Part shown: positions 35,392 to 44,800 of the stretch, piece after piece
Layout: each line of letters begins with the position of its first letter
Numbering within the stretch: the stretch's first letter is position 1
Assembly (NCBI GenBank): GCA_017626355.1
Contig: JAGAIY010000020.1
Location: 55,264-119,263 of the forward strand
Reading direction: 5' to 3'
From: Bacteroidales bacterium
GTDB lineage: Bacteria; Bacteroidota; Bacteroidia; Bacteroidales; UBA932
DNA length: 64,000 nt
The notes under the pieces: generated by a model
Databases searched by the model: none
Told to the model about the DNA's origin: nothing
Seen by the model: the letters and a program-made list of their open reading frames with translations, nothing else
Program-made: the position numbers and the translations under genes

Positions 35392-36612
35392 TTATTCGCT
35401 AAGCTGCTGGGTTGAACCGCCTGAGAAGTCTGGAGTAATGAGAACGACTGCCCAGTCAATCACGTCTACAGTCACATCGATGCACTTCTGTATAGGATCG
35501 AGGTCGTCCGGAATGACTACAGAGCCGTCACCTGCAACTTCACCGGCACCTGACATACGGTAGATCTTACCTGGCTCAATATGAGAGATAACTGAACCAT
35601 CTGCCTTCTTGTAAATGCTTGTCCATACATATGCAGGATCGTCGTCTGCAAGAAGCTTTACGTACATTGTAGGGACAATTGTTCCTGAATAGAAGTGATA
35701 TGCACGTGGAGATGCAGCATCTGCTCTGTTCTCATATACTGCTGTTGTAGAAGGATCATCCGGAGTCATCACGAGATCAGTGAACGAATCCTTGTACCAA
35801 CGGTCGAGGGTAGCGATTGTGTTGAACCATGTGTAAACCTCATTGTCATCAGTAGGTTCAGCGACAGCCTTCACATGCTCACCGGTAGGAATCGCACCGA
35901 ATACGCCGTTGTGCTCATCGAGAATCATTGTTGGCCAATAGTGGTCAAATGCCACGTCAGTAACCTGAATCTTGTCGAACTTAGGAGTCTCGCTGAATGC
36001 TACAGAAAAACCGTCGAGCTCGAAACGTGAGATTGCCGGAGTAAGGGTAAGAGCTGCCTCCCAAAGTTCATTGTACTTTCCGTCATCCGATGTATGAACG
36101 GACTCGTCAACATCCGGAGTTGATGGATCATCCTCTGCTCTTGCAAGAACCTTGTCTGCAACGAGTACGAGAGTTGTAGGATTCTGCTGCTCAGCGATAG
36201 GCTTCTCTAAGTTGGTAAGATCCTGAAGAGAGATGTTACCTACATTTGCTACAGCAACCACTCTGGTACACTTCGAATCAACATAGTGGAAAGTAGCGTC
36301 TATAGGACCAGCTGAAAAATCAGCGGCAGTCCAATACATGGTTGCACGGTTCTGTCCAGTAACGTCATAGGCTGCATATTCCTGAGAGAAAGACGCATCT
36401 GTAAGGAAAACCTTGAAATTACTTACATCAACAGCCTGACCATCCGAGATCTTTTTAACAGCATCACCCTTGGTCATAACAATGTTCTCGAGGGAAATCT
36501 GGACAGATTTCATACCTGTACCCTTAACTGAAGGATCGAGGTCTTCCTTGTTACAAGAAACAAGAACGGCAGCAGCTGCGAGAGCTGACAACATCAATTT
36601 TGTAATTTTCAT
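35392..36612 (-). CDS. Major fimbrial subunit, FimA/Mfa1-like
   Basis: 406 residues, lipobox VLVSC (Cys20). Type V pilus stalk subunit, exported as a lipoprotein, cleaved after its first strand and polymerised by donor-strand exchange. ISLENIVMTKGDAVKKISDGQAVDVSNFKVFLTDASF and RVVAVANVGNI are the conserved N-terminal strands. The C-terminus has the strand CIDVTVDVIDWAVVLITPDF, expected to be the donor strand. It lies 47 bases after the OmpA/TPR gene and before the hairpin and anchor gene. The size agrees with Mfa1-type stalk pilins. Confidence 0.82.
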   Translation of the reverse strand: MKITKLMLSALAAAAVLVSCNKEDLDPSVKGTGMKSVQISLENIVMTKGDAVKKISDGQAVDVSNFKVFLTDASFSQEYAAYDVTGQNRATMYWTAADFSAGPIDATFHYVDSKCTRVVAVANVGNISLQDLTNLEKPIAEQQNPTTLVLVADKVLARAEDDPSTPDVDESVHTSDDGKYNELWEAALTLTPAISRFELDGFSVAFSETPKFDKIQVTDVAFDHYWPTMILDEHNGVFGAIPTGEHVKAVAEPTDDNEVYTWFNTIATLDRWYKDSFTDLVMTPDDPSTTAVYENRADAASPRAYHFYSGTIVPTMYVKLLADDDPAYVWTSIYKKADGSVISHIEPGKIYRMSGAGEVAGDGSVVIPDDLDPIQKCIDVTVDVIDWAVVLITPDFSGGSTQQLSE

Positions 36613-36659
36613 AACTTTAAAGATTTTAAGGTTAATATTGGTTTTGTTTGTTGATATTA

Positions 36660-37991
36660 TTATTCAAATCTCTTGAGGTACTCCTCGCGCTCATCACGCT
36701 TGAGCTGCTCGTACTTGAGCTCGGCGTTGATGGTGTCGATATTTCCCTGGGCTTCCTTCGATTCATTTTCAAGAGCCTTCTCCAGCCATGGGAGGGCCTT
36801 CTCGAACTCGCCCTGCATCATCAGAGCCACTCCTACAGTGTTGTATGCCCTGAAGTCATCGTCGTACGGCTTCACAAGGTCATAAGCCTCTGCATACTTT
36901 CCTTCGCGGATCAGCTGGTTCGCCTGATTGATGACATCGACTGCCTCGTCCTGGGTTGAGTCGTAATAGACAGCGAGATATCTTGCGCAGCGCAGGTGAG
37001 GATAAACCTCGTCAAGCATCTTCTTCCAGACCTTGCCATTGTCGATAGCCTTGATCCTGAGCTTCTTCTCTTCATCAGGAAGATCCATGTCGATGATCTC
37101 CACTACCTGATCCTTCTCAACGATTGTCGAAGCAAGGAGGTGTCTGCGAAGTCCTGCCCAGTTCTCTTCTCCGTTGCGGAGGCGGAAGTTGGCCTCTGTG
37201 AGATTGTACTGCGGACGGTGCTCGATGATGTAGTCGATCAGGGCCTTTGCACGATTCTCTCCGAGCCAGTTGTTGAAGCTTCTGCTTCCCTCAGGTGAGG
37301 CGTAACCTGCGATCTCGATCTGGTCCACCTTGAACTTAGGGTTAGAGTAGATCTTGTCGACTGCCGAGAGGATCTTTCCGAAGGTAACCTCGTTGTTGAA
37401 CACCGATGAGTCGATCTCTATCTTGGATACCTTGAAGATGATTTCAAGCTCGTCCTGACCGAAGTCCCACTGTCTTGAAGCATCTGCCACTGCGAAGTCC
37501 TTAGGGATGCGTCTTGCCGCTACAGGAGGCTCCTCGAAAAGGGTTGCCGATGCTACATTCTCGTCTGCGAGATCCTCTTCACATGCACATCCTACGATTT
37601 CCCTTCTGATGCCGAGGTTCGCCGGTGCCATCCATCTCTTGAGAGGAGCGGTATCACGGTAGCTGTAGACATCTCCCTTGAGGATCTGACCTTCTCCGAG
37701 GTCCCAGCCCTTGTTTCCGTCGAGGTGGTTCTCCTGCTTTTCCCTCTTGTAACGGTTCTTTCCGTAGACTTCCACTGTTTCGAGCCATACGGTGTCCTTT
37801 CCGTTATAGATATAAGGCATTATGACTTCCTTGCGCTTTGACGGGATGGAATTGTCGTCTGTCTCGATGTTGAAGGTGACGATGGCGTTCTTTCCGTCAT
37901 GAGCGACTGTCTGGCCGGTGATCTTTGACTGTGCCCCTGCGATCACGCTCATGCCGAGAATTGCGATTGCTATGAGTATTGCTTTCTTCAT
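36660..37991 (-). CDS. DUF3868-type outer-membrane protein with OmpA-like and TPR regions
   Basis: 443 residues from ATG 37991, which begins a Sec signal peptide (MKKAILIAIAILGMSVIAGAQ). Residues ~20-130 form a DUF3868-like beta domain. IEIAGYASPEGSRSFNNWLGENRAKALIDYI (about 230-265) is an OmpA peptidoglycan-binding motif. The last ~110 residues carry TPR-like helices (AYNTVGVALMMQGEFEKALPWLEKALEN). Genes of this type precede Bacteroides fimbrial operons together with a DUF3575 barrel, as here, and probably tie the export or assembly platform to the cell wall. Confidence 0.75.
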   Translation of the reverse strand: MKKAILIAIAILGMSVIAGAQSKITGQTVAHDGKNAIVTFNIETDDNSIPSKRKEVIMPYIYNGKDTVWLETVEVYGKNRYKREKQENHLDGNKGWDLGEGQILKGDVYSYRDTAPLKRWMAPANLGIRREIVGCACEEDLADENVASATLFEEPPVAARRIPKDFAVADASRQWDFGQDELEIIFKVSKIEIDSSVFNNEVTFGKILSAVDKIYSNPKFKVDQIEIAGYASPEGSRSFNNWLGENRAKALIDYIIEHRPQYNLTEANFRLRNGEENWAGLRRHLLASTIVEKDQVVEIIDMDLPDEEKKLRIKAIDNGKVWKKMLDEVYPHLRCARYLAVYYDSTQDEAVDVINQANQLIREGKYAEAYDLVKPYDDDFRAYNTVGVALMMQGEFEKALPWLEKALENESKEAQGNIDTINAELKYEQLKRDEREEYLKRFE

Positions 37992-38007
37992 GATTCGTCC
38001 CTCCATA

Positions 38008-38619
38008 TTAATTAAAAAGGTAAATGAATGAGAGGCCGCATCTGGTCGGTCCAATCAGATGGCGCTCAAAACTCTGCTGGAAGAGGCCGCACTTGCGGTT
38101 CTCGAACTGGTCATAGACTGTGTACCAGTAGCCGAGTCCTACGGTTGCCTCCAGATTCCAGCGCTTGCCGAGAATCCACTGGTAGCCGTATGTGATACCA
38201 GCTCCGGCAGCCCAGCCCTGATTCCTGACTGTCTCCCCGGATCCAGTAAAACCCTTAGGAGCGTTCAAGGCGTAGAACATCTCAGGCACCGGAATCGCGC
38301 TGAGGTTGAACTGGGTATAGCTTGCATTGATACCCATGAAATGGCCGTTGAACGATTCGCAGAACCAGTAACGTACTTCCGGACTTACGAGGAAGTGCTT
38401 CATCTTCCTGTTTACCTCGACATTCTTATTAAGAGTCCACGGGTTGTAGCCTCCTTCAAGATAGAAAGAGAAACGGTCACCCATTCCGACTTCAAGACCG
38501 AGGTTCGGGGTCGTAGTCGCCCAGTAGAGGGCGTTTGTCTTCAGACCGACTTTCTGAGCGTTCGAAATGCTCGGGAAAGCGAAGACAAGAAGCAGTACAA
38601 TGATCAGATACTTTTTCAT
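38008..38619 (-). CDS. DUF3575 outer-membrane beta-barrel protein
   Basis: 203 residues from ATG 38619, chosen because the signal peptide MKKYLIIVLLLVFAFPSISNAQ starts there. VGLKTNALYWATTTPNLGLEVGMGDRFSFYLEGGYNPW is the DUF3575 signature, and the whole protein alternates as short beta strands ending in GLSFIYLFN with aromatic C-terminus, typical of barrels. First gene of the fimbrial operon; 16 bases separate it from the OmpA/TPR gene. Exact function unknown. A 331-base gap lies upstream, shared with the divergent regulator. Confidence 0.78.
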   Translation of the reverse strand: MKKYLIIVLLLVFAFPSISNAQKVGLKTNALYWATTTPNLGLEVGMGDRFSFYLEGGYNPWTLNKNVEVNRKMKHFLVSPEVRYWFCESFNGHFMGINASYTQFNLSAIPVPEMFYALNAPKGFTGSGETVRNQGWAAGAGITYGYQWILGKRWNLEATVGLGYWYTVYDQFENRKCGLFQQSFERHLIGPTRCGLSFIYLFN

Positions 38620-38950
38620 CAGCACGTCGGTTATTAATAAATAAAGGTTGGTGCTGGTGACGATATGAAAATCTAACAAGAATTGAGAATTGGGACAATC
38701 ATCCCATTCAATACCGCCGCTCAGCTGATGCAAAGAGAGCAATAAAATCCCAAACGGCAAAACATCGCAAAAAGCTTTTCGCAGAGACGAAAAAAGTTTT
38801 GAAAAAGACGAAAAAATTGAATGAAATGCAAATTTAAGGGATCAAAAAGACACCTAGAAGAAAATTTATTTTTTGCGTGCGTAAAAATTTTGAAGCAGAC
38901 GCAAATTTATGTACCTTTGTACTGAGATAGTATTGAATTTCACATATAAC
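38620..38950. other. Divergent regulatory gap between fimbrial operon and AraC regulator
   Basis: 331 bases without a credible gene. The half nearest the regulator is A/T-rich (about 38760-38910). Two CAAATTTA sequences (38829-38836 and 38902-38909) read as TAAATTTG on the minus strand and could be -7 elements for the fimbrial operon, though I see no matching TTTG at the right distance. The plus-strand promoter for the regulator is listed separately. Confidence 0.4.
38889..38919 (+). promoter_or_regulatory. Promoter of the AraC-type regulator
   Basis: TTTG (38889-38892) and TACCTTTG (38912-38919) are separated by 19 bases, a clean Bacteroidetes -33/-7 pair, 31 bases before ATG 38951. Confidence 0.65.
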
Positions 38951-40123
38951 ATGGACAGTCGGATATTAAGCATCATCTGCGCCACGTTGTTTCTTGTATT
39001 GAGCGTGGCTTTGCATGTGGTAATCATTCCGTCGAAGAACGAATATAACGACTATAAGAAGTCCAGACGCATACTCTCATCCGGTTTCTTGCTGATAGCG
39101 TCTGCCGTCATTATACGCCTGCTATGTTTCCCTCCGACGTCAGAGGTCGGTTTCCACGGCTTTATTGCAGTCGTCAGTCTGAGTCTGTTGTTCAACATCC
39201 TCAACTTCATCAGCTTTCTCTACATGATAGAGACTTCACGCCCCAAGAGGAAGATGCTGAAGAAGATAGCGATAGTCTGTGTCTCCATTCTTGCAGCACT
39301 CGGAATGACAGGCGTGATGCTCCCGGCGGGTCAGTTCTACCTTAAGATAGCTATGAGCATCGTTTACATGTTCCTGACCATCGTGCTTTTCACCGGAAGC
39401 ATCAGAGAATACGACAAATTCATCCTGCAGATGGATAATTTCTACGAGGATGAGCTGAATATCAGATGGATACCCGGGTTGCTATGGGTAACTTTCGCAC
39501 TTGCTATGACAATGACAGGAGCCTTCTACTATAAACACGTATCTATCGTTACAGGAGTCGGTTCGGCTATCGTATATACCATTGTGGCTATGAAGATGCT
39601 GAGTTTCGTACCTGAAAACATCCATGTAGTAAGGAAACAGATCAGGTCCCATGAGATAATTGCAGAAGACCACGGCGAACATATCCACATTTTCCCTATT
39701 GACGGACCGGTAGCCCCTACAGAAAAGCCTGCGGAAGAAATCGCGGCAACAGATGAAAAGGAAGCCAAAAGAAATGAAAAGATAGCCCTCCTGATAGAAA
39801 GATGGGTACTTCTCGAAAATTATGTCAGGGCTGACATAAACATCAAGGACGCCGCTTCAGAAATGGGTACCAACACAAGTTACCTGTCTGCATACCTCAA
39901 CAAGGTCATGAACACATCATTCGCCATGTGGCTCAATACTCTCCGCGTTGAAAAGAGCAAGGAATATCTCTGCGGAGAACAGAAGATAAGCGTGGAGGAA
40001 TGCGGTATAAAGGTAGGTTACCAGAGCATCTCGAACTATTCCCGCTGGTTCAAGACCATAACAGGAATGTCCCCTCTGCAGTGGCGCAAGACCCGGTGCA
40101 GCACCGATACTGCTACAAAATAG
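38951..40123 (+). CDS. Membrane-bound AraC-family transcriptional regulator
   Basis: 390 residues from ATG 38951, chosen because an earlier in-frame ATG at 38909 lies inside the promoter. The N-terminal ~230 residues hold about six or seven membrane helices (IICATLFLVLSVALHVVII, GFLLIASAVIIRLLCF, IAIVCVSILAALGMTGVM and others). A charged linker follows. The C-terminus is a double HTH_18 domain (INIKDAASEMGTNTSYLSAYLNKVM, then ISVEECGIKVGYQSISNYSRWFKTITGMSPLQWR). It is therefore a one-component sensor anchored in the inner membrane. It is divergent from the fimbrial operon and the obvious candidate regulator. Its 3' end overlaps the converging thioredoxin-like gene by 11 bases. Confidence 0.87.
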   Translation: MDSRILSIICATLFLVLSVALHVVIIPSKNEYNDYKKSRRILSSGFLLIASAVIIRLLCFPPTSEVGFHGFIAVVSLSLLFNILNFISFLYMIETSRPKRKMLKKIAIVCVSILAALGMTGVMLPAGQFYLKIAMSIVYMFLTIVLFTGSIREYDKFILQMDNFYEDELNIRWIPGLLWVTFALAMTMTGAFYYKHVSIVTGVGSAIVYTIVAMKMLSFVPENIHVVRKQIRSHEIIAEDHGEHIHIFPIDGPVAPTEKPAEEIAATDEKEAKRNEKIALLIERWVLLENYVRADINIKDAASEMGTNTSYLSAYLNKVMNTSFAMWLNTLRVEKSKEYLCGEQKISVEECGIKVGYQSISNYSRWFKTITGMSPLQWRKTRCSTDTATK

Positions 40124-40613
40124 CCTGAATGTCGGAGAGAAGATCTTCGTAGGTCGGGATAGGATCGTCCTTGTAGCAGCTTGTCACTTTTCCGTCCTTA
40201 CATACATAAACCCTCGGCACTCTTGAAGTTGCAAAGAGATTGTATATCACTCTGTCCTGCTGGGGAGAGTACGGGAGGGTGTATCCTTTTTCCTGCCAGT
40301 ACGGCTGGACTTCCTCATATGCCTGCTCACGGCTTATCAAAATGACCTTTACCTCTTCCTTATACTTGTCATAGATCTTCTGAACTGACGGGATGGTGTT
40401 CTGACAGTCAGGGCAGCCTGTGTGGAAGAACATTATAAGGGCTGCTCCTTCGATGAGCTGAGCCGAGGTCATGGATGTGCCGTCCGCCATCAGAACGGTG
40501 AATTTCGGGATACTGTCTCCGGGCTTCAGTTCGAATTCCTGTTCGGGATCGTCGTAGATGCAGGAGGTGACTGCCATCATGGCCATGAAGAGGGCTGCAA
40601 TATACTTTTTCAT
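40113..40613 (-). CDS. TlpA/AhpC-like thioredoxin-fold lipoprotein
   Basis: 166 residues, lipobox VTSC. MFFHTGCPDCQNTIPSVQKIYDKY is a thioredoxin-fold active site with CPDC, and RVPRVYVCKDGKV has the cis-proline loop. It is expected to be a periplasmic disulfide reductase of the TlpA type. The next gene in the same direction upstream is another CxxC lipoprotein, so the two may act on the same substrate. It overlaps the regulator gene tail-to-tail. Confidence 0.83.
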   Translation of the reverse strand: MKKYIAALFMAMMAVTSCIYDDPEQEFELKPGDSIPKFTVLMADGTSMTSAQLIEGAALIMFFHTGCPDCQNTIPSVQKIYDKYKEEVKVILISREQAYEEVQPYWQEKGYTLPYSPQQDRVIYNLFATSRVPRVYVCKDGKVTSCYKDDPIPTYEDLLSDIQAIL

Positions 40614-40710
40614 ATTGTTACTGTTGTCTGTCTGAAGCGTCGGTACACGAATTCGCCTTTACATGTACCCACGGTAGCAAAAATAGTTGAAAATGATGTG
40701 AAAACCATAG

Positions 40711-40746
40711 CGTCGGTACACAAAACCGCGAATTTATGCACCGACG
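40711..40746 (-). terminator. Hairpin at the stop of the CQSC lipoprotein gene
   Basis: CGTCGGTACA (40711-40720) pairs with TGCACCGACG (40737-40746) with one mismatch. The arm includes the last codons of the minus-strand gene. AGCGTCGGTACAC also occurs as an extra direct copy at 40636-40648. Confidence 0.4.
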
Positions 40747-41726
40747 GTCTGCGAGAGTACCTTTTCCGGAGTTGCATCCTTCAGAAGGACGGTCTTGTCG
40801 GAGTCCAGGAGGTACAGTGACGGGATCGCACGCACGTTATAGGTCTTGTCCGTCCTTATGACAAGGTCGGGATCGAAGCCGTTGTACCATTCTTCCGGAT
40901 ACACAGACATATATTCCTTCCAGCCCTGCAGGTCTTCGTCTATATATATGTTAAGCACTGCAAGTCTTCCGTCAGCAATCATCTGAGCCACAGCCGGTTC
41001 CGCCTTAAGCATATTGATGATTTCAAGGCAGGACTGGCAGCCTGGGTTGCTGAAGAAGAGAAGAGTGCGCTCTGCCTTTATGCCATGGAGGGTGTGCATG
41101 CGGCCTGACTTGTCGCAGAAACGGAAGTCGGCAGCCTTGGTCCCCTTTTCATTGAGCCTGCACATCTCGGTCACATAGGCATAGCGGTCTCTTGTGGCTT
41201 CGTCCAGGTGAGTGCTCCTTGAGAGCTTGTCGGCAAAAGGAGAATAGAGATCCTCGTTGCGCAGAGGTGAATTAGGATCGAAAAGATATTTTTCCGCCAT
41301 CTTCACGAAAGTCTCGAACACATTAGAACTTGTGTCGGCTGTTTCACAGGCCTGGGCCATGTCCGCTACCCTTGCAACAGCCTTCTGAGCCGTCTTGAGA
41401 GGCAGGGATTCAAGTATATAGATGTAGTTGGCAAGGTTCTGCTCGAAGTCACCCATCGGCACTCCCGATACATGAAGAGAGTCGCATCTGTACCCGGAAC
41501 CGTCCTCCTGAGTCTTGCCGGTCTGCATGAAAGCATCCCAATAATGCATGGCCATATACTCGGCAGCCTCCTGACGGTCCTGAATCATCGAAGGCAGGGT
41601 CACTGTCGGCAATGACCTCGTCTCCAACCGCTTGTCTTCCTTGGTCTTTTTATTTCCGCCTCCTGCGCATGACAACAGAAGCGACATAAGAAATGCTGTT
41701 GAAATTATGCTGATACACCTGTTCAT
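40734..41726 (-). CDS. DUF5106-like thioredoxin-fold lipoprotein
   Basis: 330 residues, lipobox LLLSC. The first ~190 residues are a helical domain of the DUF5106 kind (YMAMHYWDAFMQTG...LPLKTAQKAV). The C-terminal thioredoxin fold has LLFFSNPGCQSCLEII (CQSC) and VRAIPSLYLLD with cis-proline. It is a periplasmic thiol-disulfide protein, gene order shared with the 166-residue partner downstream. Substrate unknown. Confidence 0.8.
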   Translation of the reverse strand: MNRCISIISTAFLMSLLLSCAGGGNKKTKEDKRLETRSLPTVTLPSMIQDRQEAAEYMAMHYWDAFMQTGKTQEDGSGYRCDSLHVSGVPMGDFEQNLANYIYILESLPLKTAQKAVARVADMAQACETADTSSNVFETFVKMAEKYLFDPNSPLRNEDLYSPFADKLSRSTHLDEATRDRYAYVTEMCRLNEKGTKAADFRFCDKSGRMHTLHGIKAERTLLFFSNPGCQSCLEIINMLKAEPAVAQMIADGRLAVLNIYIDEDLQGWKEYMSVYPEEWYNGFDPDLVIRTDKTYNVRAIPSLYLLDSDKTVLLKDATPEKVLSQTVGA

Positions 41727-41812
41727 ATTATAAGCATCCGGTATTCATTAAACGAAATGTAAATCTAACTATTTTTTCAAGAAAACATAACCTCCATTAT
41801 ATTTATTTGATG

Positions 41813-41820
41813 TACTTTTG
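41813..41820 (+). promoter_or_regulatory. -7 element upstream of the metalloprotease-like barrel gene
   Basis: TACTTTTG fits TAnnTTTG, 37 bases before ATG 41858. No clear -33 partner. The ATG is preceded seven bases upstream by GGAGG (41846-41850), an unusually good Shine-Dalgarno for this phylum. Confidence 0.4.
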
Positions 41821-41857
41821 TATTATTATCAGCAGGCTCTCTGCCGGAGGAAATCAT

Positions 41858-44800
41858 ATGACTGGAATGAAGAAACATATAATATCATTGATACTGATGC
41901 TGCTGCCGATGATGGCGGGGGCACAGTTTTATGTTACGGGAGACGATCCGGGAAGGCTGAAGTGGTATTCGATGGATACGGACAACTTCAGACTCATCTA
42001 TCCTGAGGGAAATGACTCTCTTGCAAGGGTTTACGGCGGCAATCTGGAAAAGTACAGGGTTCCTGTGTCGTTGACATCAGGGTATCTGCCGGGGGGTCCG
42101 GGCAGTAAGAGGATGCCTGTGGTGATGCACACATGGAACACTTCGAACGGTTCTGTGGCCTGGGCCCCGAAGAGGATGGATCTTTTCACCGTCCCTTCCG
42201 CATACGATCCGGAGCCGCTTCCTTGGGAGCAGATGCTTGCAGTGCACGAGTCCCGTCATGTGAGCCAGATGCAGTTCGGAATGACAAAGGCCATGAAACC
42301 TTTCAACTGGTTCTTCGGAGAGATGTTCAATGTGCTTGTAGCTGTGCTGTATCCGAACATTTCCACAATGGAGGGAGATGCGGTAATCACCGAAACGGCA
42401 TATTCAAATTCCGGCCGCGGCCGTACTTCCGACTTCCTGAACTACTACCGCGTGGCCTTTGACAACGGCCTGGACAGGACATGGAGCCAGTGGAGGTTCC
42501 CTTCGCAGAAGAACTACAGTCCGAGTTACTATGCCCTCGGCTACATGACAGTCGGAGGCATCAGGCATTTCTACAATTATCCCGACTATATGGACGAGGC
42601 CTATCATCTTGTGGCCCGAAGGCCTTACAGGTTCATGGGTTTCCGCGCTCTGGCAAAGGAGGCTGCCGGCAAGAAGAAATTCGACGAAGTCTTTGATGAG
42701 ATAACGGATTCCATGGCCGTGGTATGGAAGGCTGAGGCCGATGCAAGAGCTCCGTACATACCTATGGAACCTGTAACCAAGGAGCCGAGACTATATACCG
42801 ACTACACTTCCAACATATTCATAGGCAATGACTTATATTCCTTGAAAAGAGGACATCTCAACACACCGACACTGGTAAGGATAGGCCCGGACGGCGAACA
42901 CAGGGTTTCGGCCTTCGCCTCGCAGACTGGAAAGCTCAAGTCGCATGGTAACCGCCTCTACTGGAGCGAGGGTATGCCGGACGAGAGATGGACAATGCAG
43001 TCGCATTCGAAGATAAGGTTCATGAAAGGAACGCTTTCACCTGAGGGAAAGCCGCTTTGGTCGGCGGACAAGTCGTTCAGCGACGGAAAGAGGCTGCTGT
43101 ACAATCCTTCTCCGTCTGAAGACGGGGGTCTTCTTGCCTGCGTGGAATATATGGTGAAGGGAGGATCGGCCCTTGTGGTGCTGGACGCTGCCGGCGATGA
43201 TGCAGAGCTTGCAGCCGTTTCTGCGGCTCCGGATGGAGTGCAGCTTGTGGAGACCGCATGGATCGGAAATGAAATATATGCTACAGGAATCACAGAAGAG
43301 GGTTATGGCATATACAGGGTCGGCAGAACAGATTCTGACGGGGGCTTCGAAGGGCTTTGGGAGATTGTTCTTGAGGCTGAGCCTGTGATGGTGAAGGATT
43401 TCGGTTCATATGGTTCCGAGCTTATCTTCACCTGCGACAGAACCGGTGTGAATGAGCTGTATCACCTTGATCCTCAGAGCGGAAGACTTGTGCAGAAGAC
43501 AGCTGTAAGGCACGGAGCGGAGAGTTTCGCCTATAGTCCGGACGGACAGTGGCTGTATTTTTCATCGCTTACAGTCAAGGGAAAGCAGATGTTCAGGACT
43601 CCGGTATCGTCTCTGCTGGATCGCGAGGCAGAATATCGGGACAGACATATGTACATGCTCGCCGAGTCACTTACCGCACAGGAAAAGAAAGCCGGAAAGA
43701 AAGCATCGGCATGCACTGCCTGCAACGACAGCAAGGGTACAGGAAAGGTATCGTTTTCCGATCCGGTGCGCTACAGGAAGTTCCCGCATATGTTCAATGT
43801 ACATTCATGGGCTCCGGTATATGTGAGCGTGAACAATATCATGAACATGTCCTTCGACCGCATCTATGAGGCTGCTTCCTTGGGAGCTACCGGTATAATC
43901 CAGAACAGACTTTCCACAGCTGTGGGAGAATTCGGATATTCAGCCCACAAGGATCCTTACCATCCTTCGAAATGGAGACATTCCGGTCATGCAAAATTCA
44001 CATATTCAGGACTTTATCCTGTTTTCGAAGCTTCAGTCGACTTCAATGACAGAGGGGTAAGACAGTACAATACAAGAGGTTATATTCTGGATAACGGCAG
44101 CAGGATTTCTCTTGAATCGACAGAACTTGACGCACCTTCCCTCAATGTAGGCCTCAAGGCCTATGTACCGCTCGACTTCTCGTCAGGAGGCTGGTTCAGG
44201 GGCCTTATTCCTCAGGTCTCATACACACTGACCAATGACCACATGAACAATTCCCTTATAGTTCTCAGTCACAGGGCTCAGGACGGATACGACCCGCTTA
44301 AGGGAGACGTCTTCATAAGAGCGGAAGAAGGAGGCAACCATCTGATGCAGTATATGAGCGGAAGCATAAGGATGTATACCATGCTGGGAACAAGCAATTC
44401 CTGCGTCTATCCGCGCTGGGGAGCCGGTCTGGAAGTCGGAGGCTGGGCAAATCTCAATGCTCCGGAATATTTCTCCCCTATGGCATATGCCTATGCATAC
44501 GGCTATGTGCCAGGTGTGGCCCGGTCGCATGGAATGAAGCTGACGGCTACATATCAGGGAAGAATGAATGACGGGATATTCGGCCAGAGCGTAGTCAATG
44601 TGCTTCCGAGAGGCTTCAACAATGCTTCAATGGCTTCCGGTCTCGCCACAAGGACAGAATCAATGCTCAGACTTACGGCTGACTATGCCGTTCCTTTTTA
44701 TATAGGTGACCTTTCAATCCTCGGTAATTTCCTGTATATCAAAAGAATGGTTCTTACCCCTCATTTCGACTACACCTTCATAGATCCTTTCGCTTCTTCA

